Of a stretch of 6,093 nucleotides of DNA, positions 5,271 to 6,093 are shown in pieces. The first letter of the stretch is position 1. Each line of letters opens with the position of its first letter. Both the position numbers and the translations under genes were made by a program. The stretch lies in contig CALWMT010000167.1 of NCBI GenBank assembly GCA_944382045.1, forward strand, positions 1 through 6,093, in the 5' to 3' direction. Source of the DNA: an uncultured Enterocloster sp. (GTDB taxonomy: Bacteria > Bacillota > Clostridia > Lachnospirales > Lachnospiraceae). The notes beneath the pieces are model-generated. The model had not been told where the DNA came from. It saw only the letters and a list, made by a program, of their open reading frames with translations, and made no database searches.

Positions 5271-6093
5271 AAGAATTAAAAAGCCTTCGCATTAAATTTG
5301 TGATCTCCAACATGCTCATGGTCACCCTGGTGATCGGCCTGGCCTTCCTGGCTGTGGGCCTTTTCACCAAAAACAGCATGGAGCGCCGCAGCGAGCAGGC
5401 CCTGGGTGAGGCCGCTCTTATGGAGGGAAATGGTTTTCTCGCCTACCCGGCCCTGGGCGGCCAGGTGCGCTTCCCCTATTTCATCCTGATCACGGACGGC
5501 CAGGACCATGTGATCCGTGTGGAGGGCCAGTACCGTCTGGGGCTGGAGGACGAATTCCTCCAGTACATCGCGTCGGACAGCCTTCTGGCCCAGGAGGATA
5601 TGGGCGTGCTGGAGCATTACCAGCTCAAATATCTGCGCCGTCCCTTTGAAAATGGATACAAGATTACCTATGTGGACACCAGCCTGGGAGAATCCTTTGC
5701 TGACGGCATGTGGAATTCCCTGGCTGTCATCGGCCTGGCGGTCTGGCTGGCTCTCTTTGGGGTCAGCTGCCTGCTCTCTAAGTGGGCGGTTTATCCGGTG
5801 GACCGCTCTCTGCGCCGGGAAAAGCAGTTCGTGGCGGATGCCTCCCATGAGCTCAAGACTCCCCTCACGGTGATTCTGGCCAATGCCCAGCTGCTGGCCT
5901 CCGCGGCGGCGGCACCGGCGGCCGGACAGGAAGCGGCAGCTGCACAAGCCTCTGGACAGGCGGGGACAGCCGCGCAGACCCCCGCTCTGCTCTCGCCGGA
6001 CGTCCGCCGCTGGCTCACGAATATCTCCCAGGAGGCTGCAGAGATGAAACGGCTGGTGGAGGAGATGCTGGCTTTGGCCCGCAGTGAGGCCAA
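5267..6093 (+). CDS. Sensor histidine kinase, N-terminal part (HAMP-less type), cut by the window edge
   Basis: The frame opens with TTG at 5267 and stays open for 275 codons to the edge; the ATP-binding domain is outside. Helix 1 spans about residues 11-32, an extracytoplasmic sensor region about 33-148 (hydrophobic strand FPYFILITDG, 69-78, as in a small PAS/Cache-like fold), and helix 2 about 150-170. Only about 18 residues, including WAVYPVDRS, lie between helix 2 and the H-box, so no full HAMP domain fits. The H-box is FVADASHELKTPLTVI (188-203) with phosphoacceptor His194. The second dimerisation helix resumes near RRWLTNISQEA (247-257) and runs to LARSEA. Between the two helices lies a long Ala/Gln/Gly-rich stretch (about 211-240), longer than the usual loop. 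It is the obvious partner of the response regulator. Confidence 0.93.
   Translation, partial: MKELKSLRIKFVISNMLMVTLVIGLAFLAVGLFTKNSMERRSEQALGEAALMEGNGFLAYPALGGQVRFPYFILITDGQDHVIRVEGQYRLGLEDEFLQYIASDSLLAQEDMGVLEHYQLKYLRRPFENGYKITYVDTSLGESFADGMWNSLAVIGLAVWLALFGVSCLLSKWAVYPVDRSLRREKQFVADASHELKTPLTVILANAQLLASAAAAPAAGQEAAAAQASGQAGTAAQTPALLSPDVRRWLTNISQEAAEMKRLVEEMLALARSEA

Noticed and set aside
5276..5947. Long minus-strand open frame of 223 codons opposite the kinase gene
   Set aside because: It is antisense to a clear kinase with H-box and helices; its composition (Gln, His, Arg and Gly rich) is typical of reverse-frame shadows in GC-rich genes.
1..6093. CRISPR array, tRNA, rRNA, insertion sequence ends or riboswitch
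   Set aside because: No regularly spaced repeats, cloverleaf-like sequence, terminal inverted repeats or known aptamer core is visible on either strand.

Overview
The window looks like chromosomal DNA of a fairly GC-rich Clostridia member, most probably Lachnospiraceae. The reasons are strong AGGAGG-type ribosome binding sites, a TTG start on the kinase, a CmpB-like (PF06541-type) membrane protein and a VYPHSFRHRF-type tyrosine recombinase, both common in gut Lachnospiraceae. No species-level claim is possible by eye.

Layout. Bases 1-674 (minus strand) hold the N-terminal 224 codons of a CmpB-like polytopic membrane protein that runs off the left edge. Bases 729 to about 1171 (minus strand) hold the decayed C-terminal part of a tyrosine recombinase; its N-terminal domain and first catalytic arginine are gone. 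The divergent control region (about 1140-1216) has a candidate extended -10 promoter, a short palindrome, a leader hairpin and a strong ribosome binding site. From 1217 to the right edge everything is on the plus strand: a secreted, membrane-anchored protein with three NEW3/Ig-like domains (1217-2410), an ABC ATPase (2413-3414), an ABC-2 (NosY-like) permease overlapping the ATPase gene by 56 bases (3359-4420), a hairpin and a second promoter (4490-4552), an OmpR-family response regulator (4590-5270) and a sensor histidine kinase (5267-6093, cut by the right edge).

How the genes may work together. The overlapping or abutting ATPase, permease and NEW3 genes suggest one membrane complex: cytoplasmic ATPase, six-helix permease, and an extracytoplasmic beta-sandwich protein held by one C-terminal helix. 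The two-component pair downstream has its own good promoter and probably senses a related envelope signal and controls the transporter operon. The substrate cannot be read from the sequence. This NEW3-ABC-two-component module is the best candidate for a little-described system here. The most distinctive molecular details are an Ala/Gln/Gly-rich insertion in the kinase's dimerisation hairpin and the Gly/Asp/Arg-rich cytoplasmic leader of the permease.
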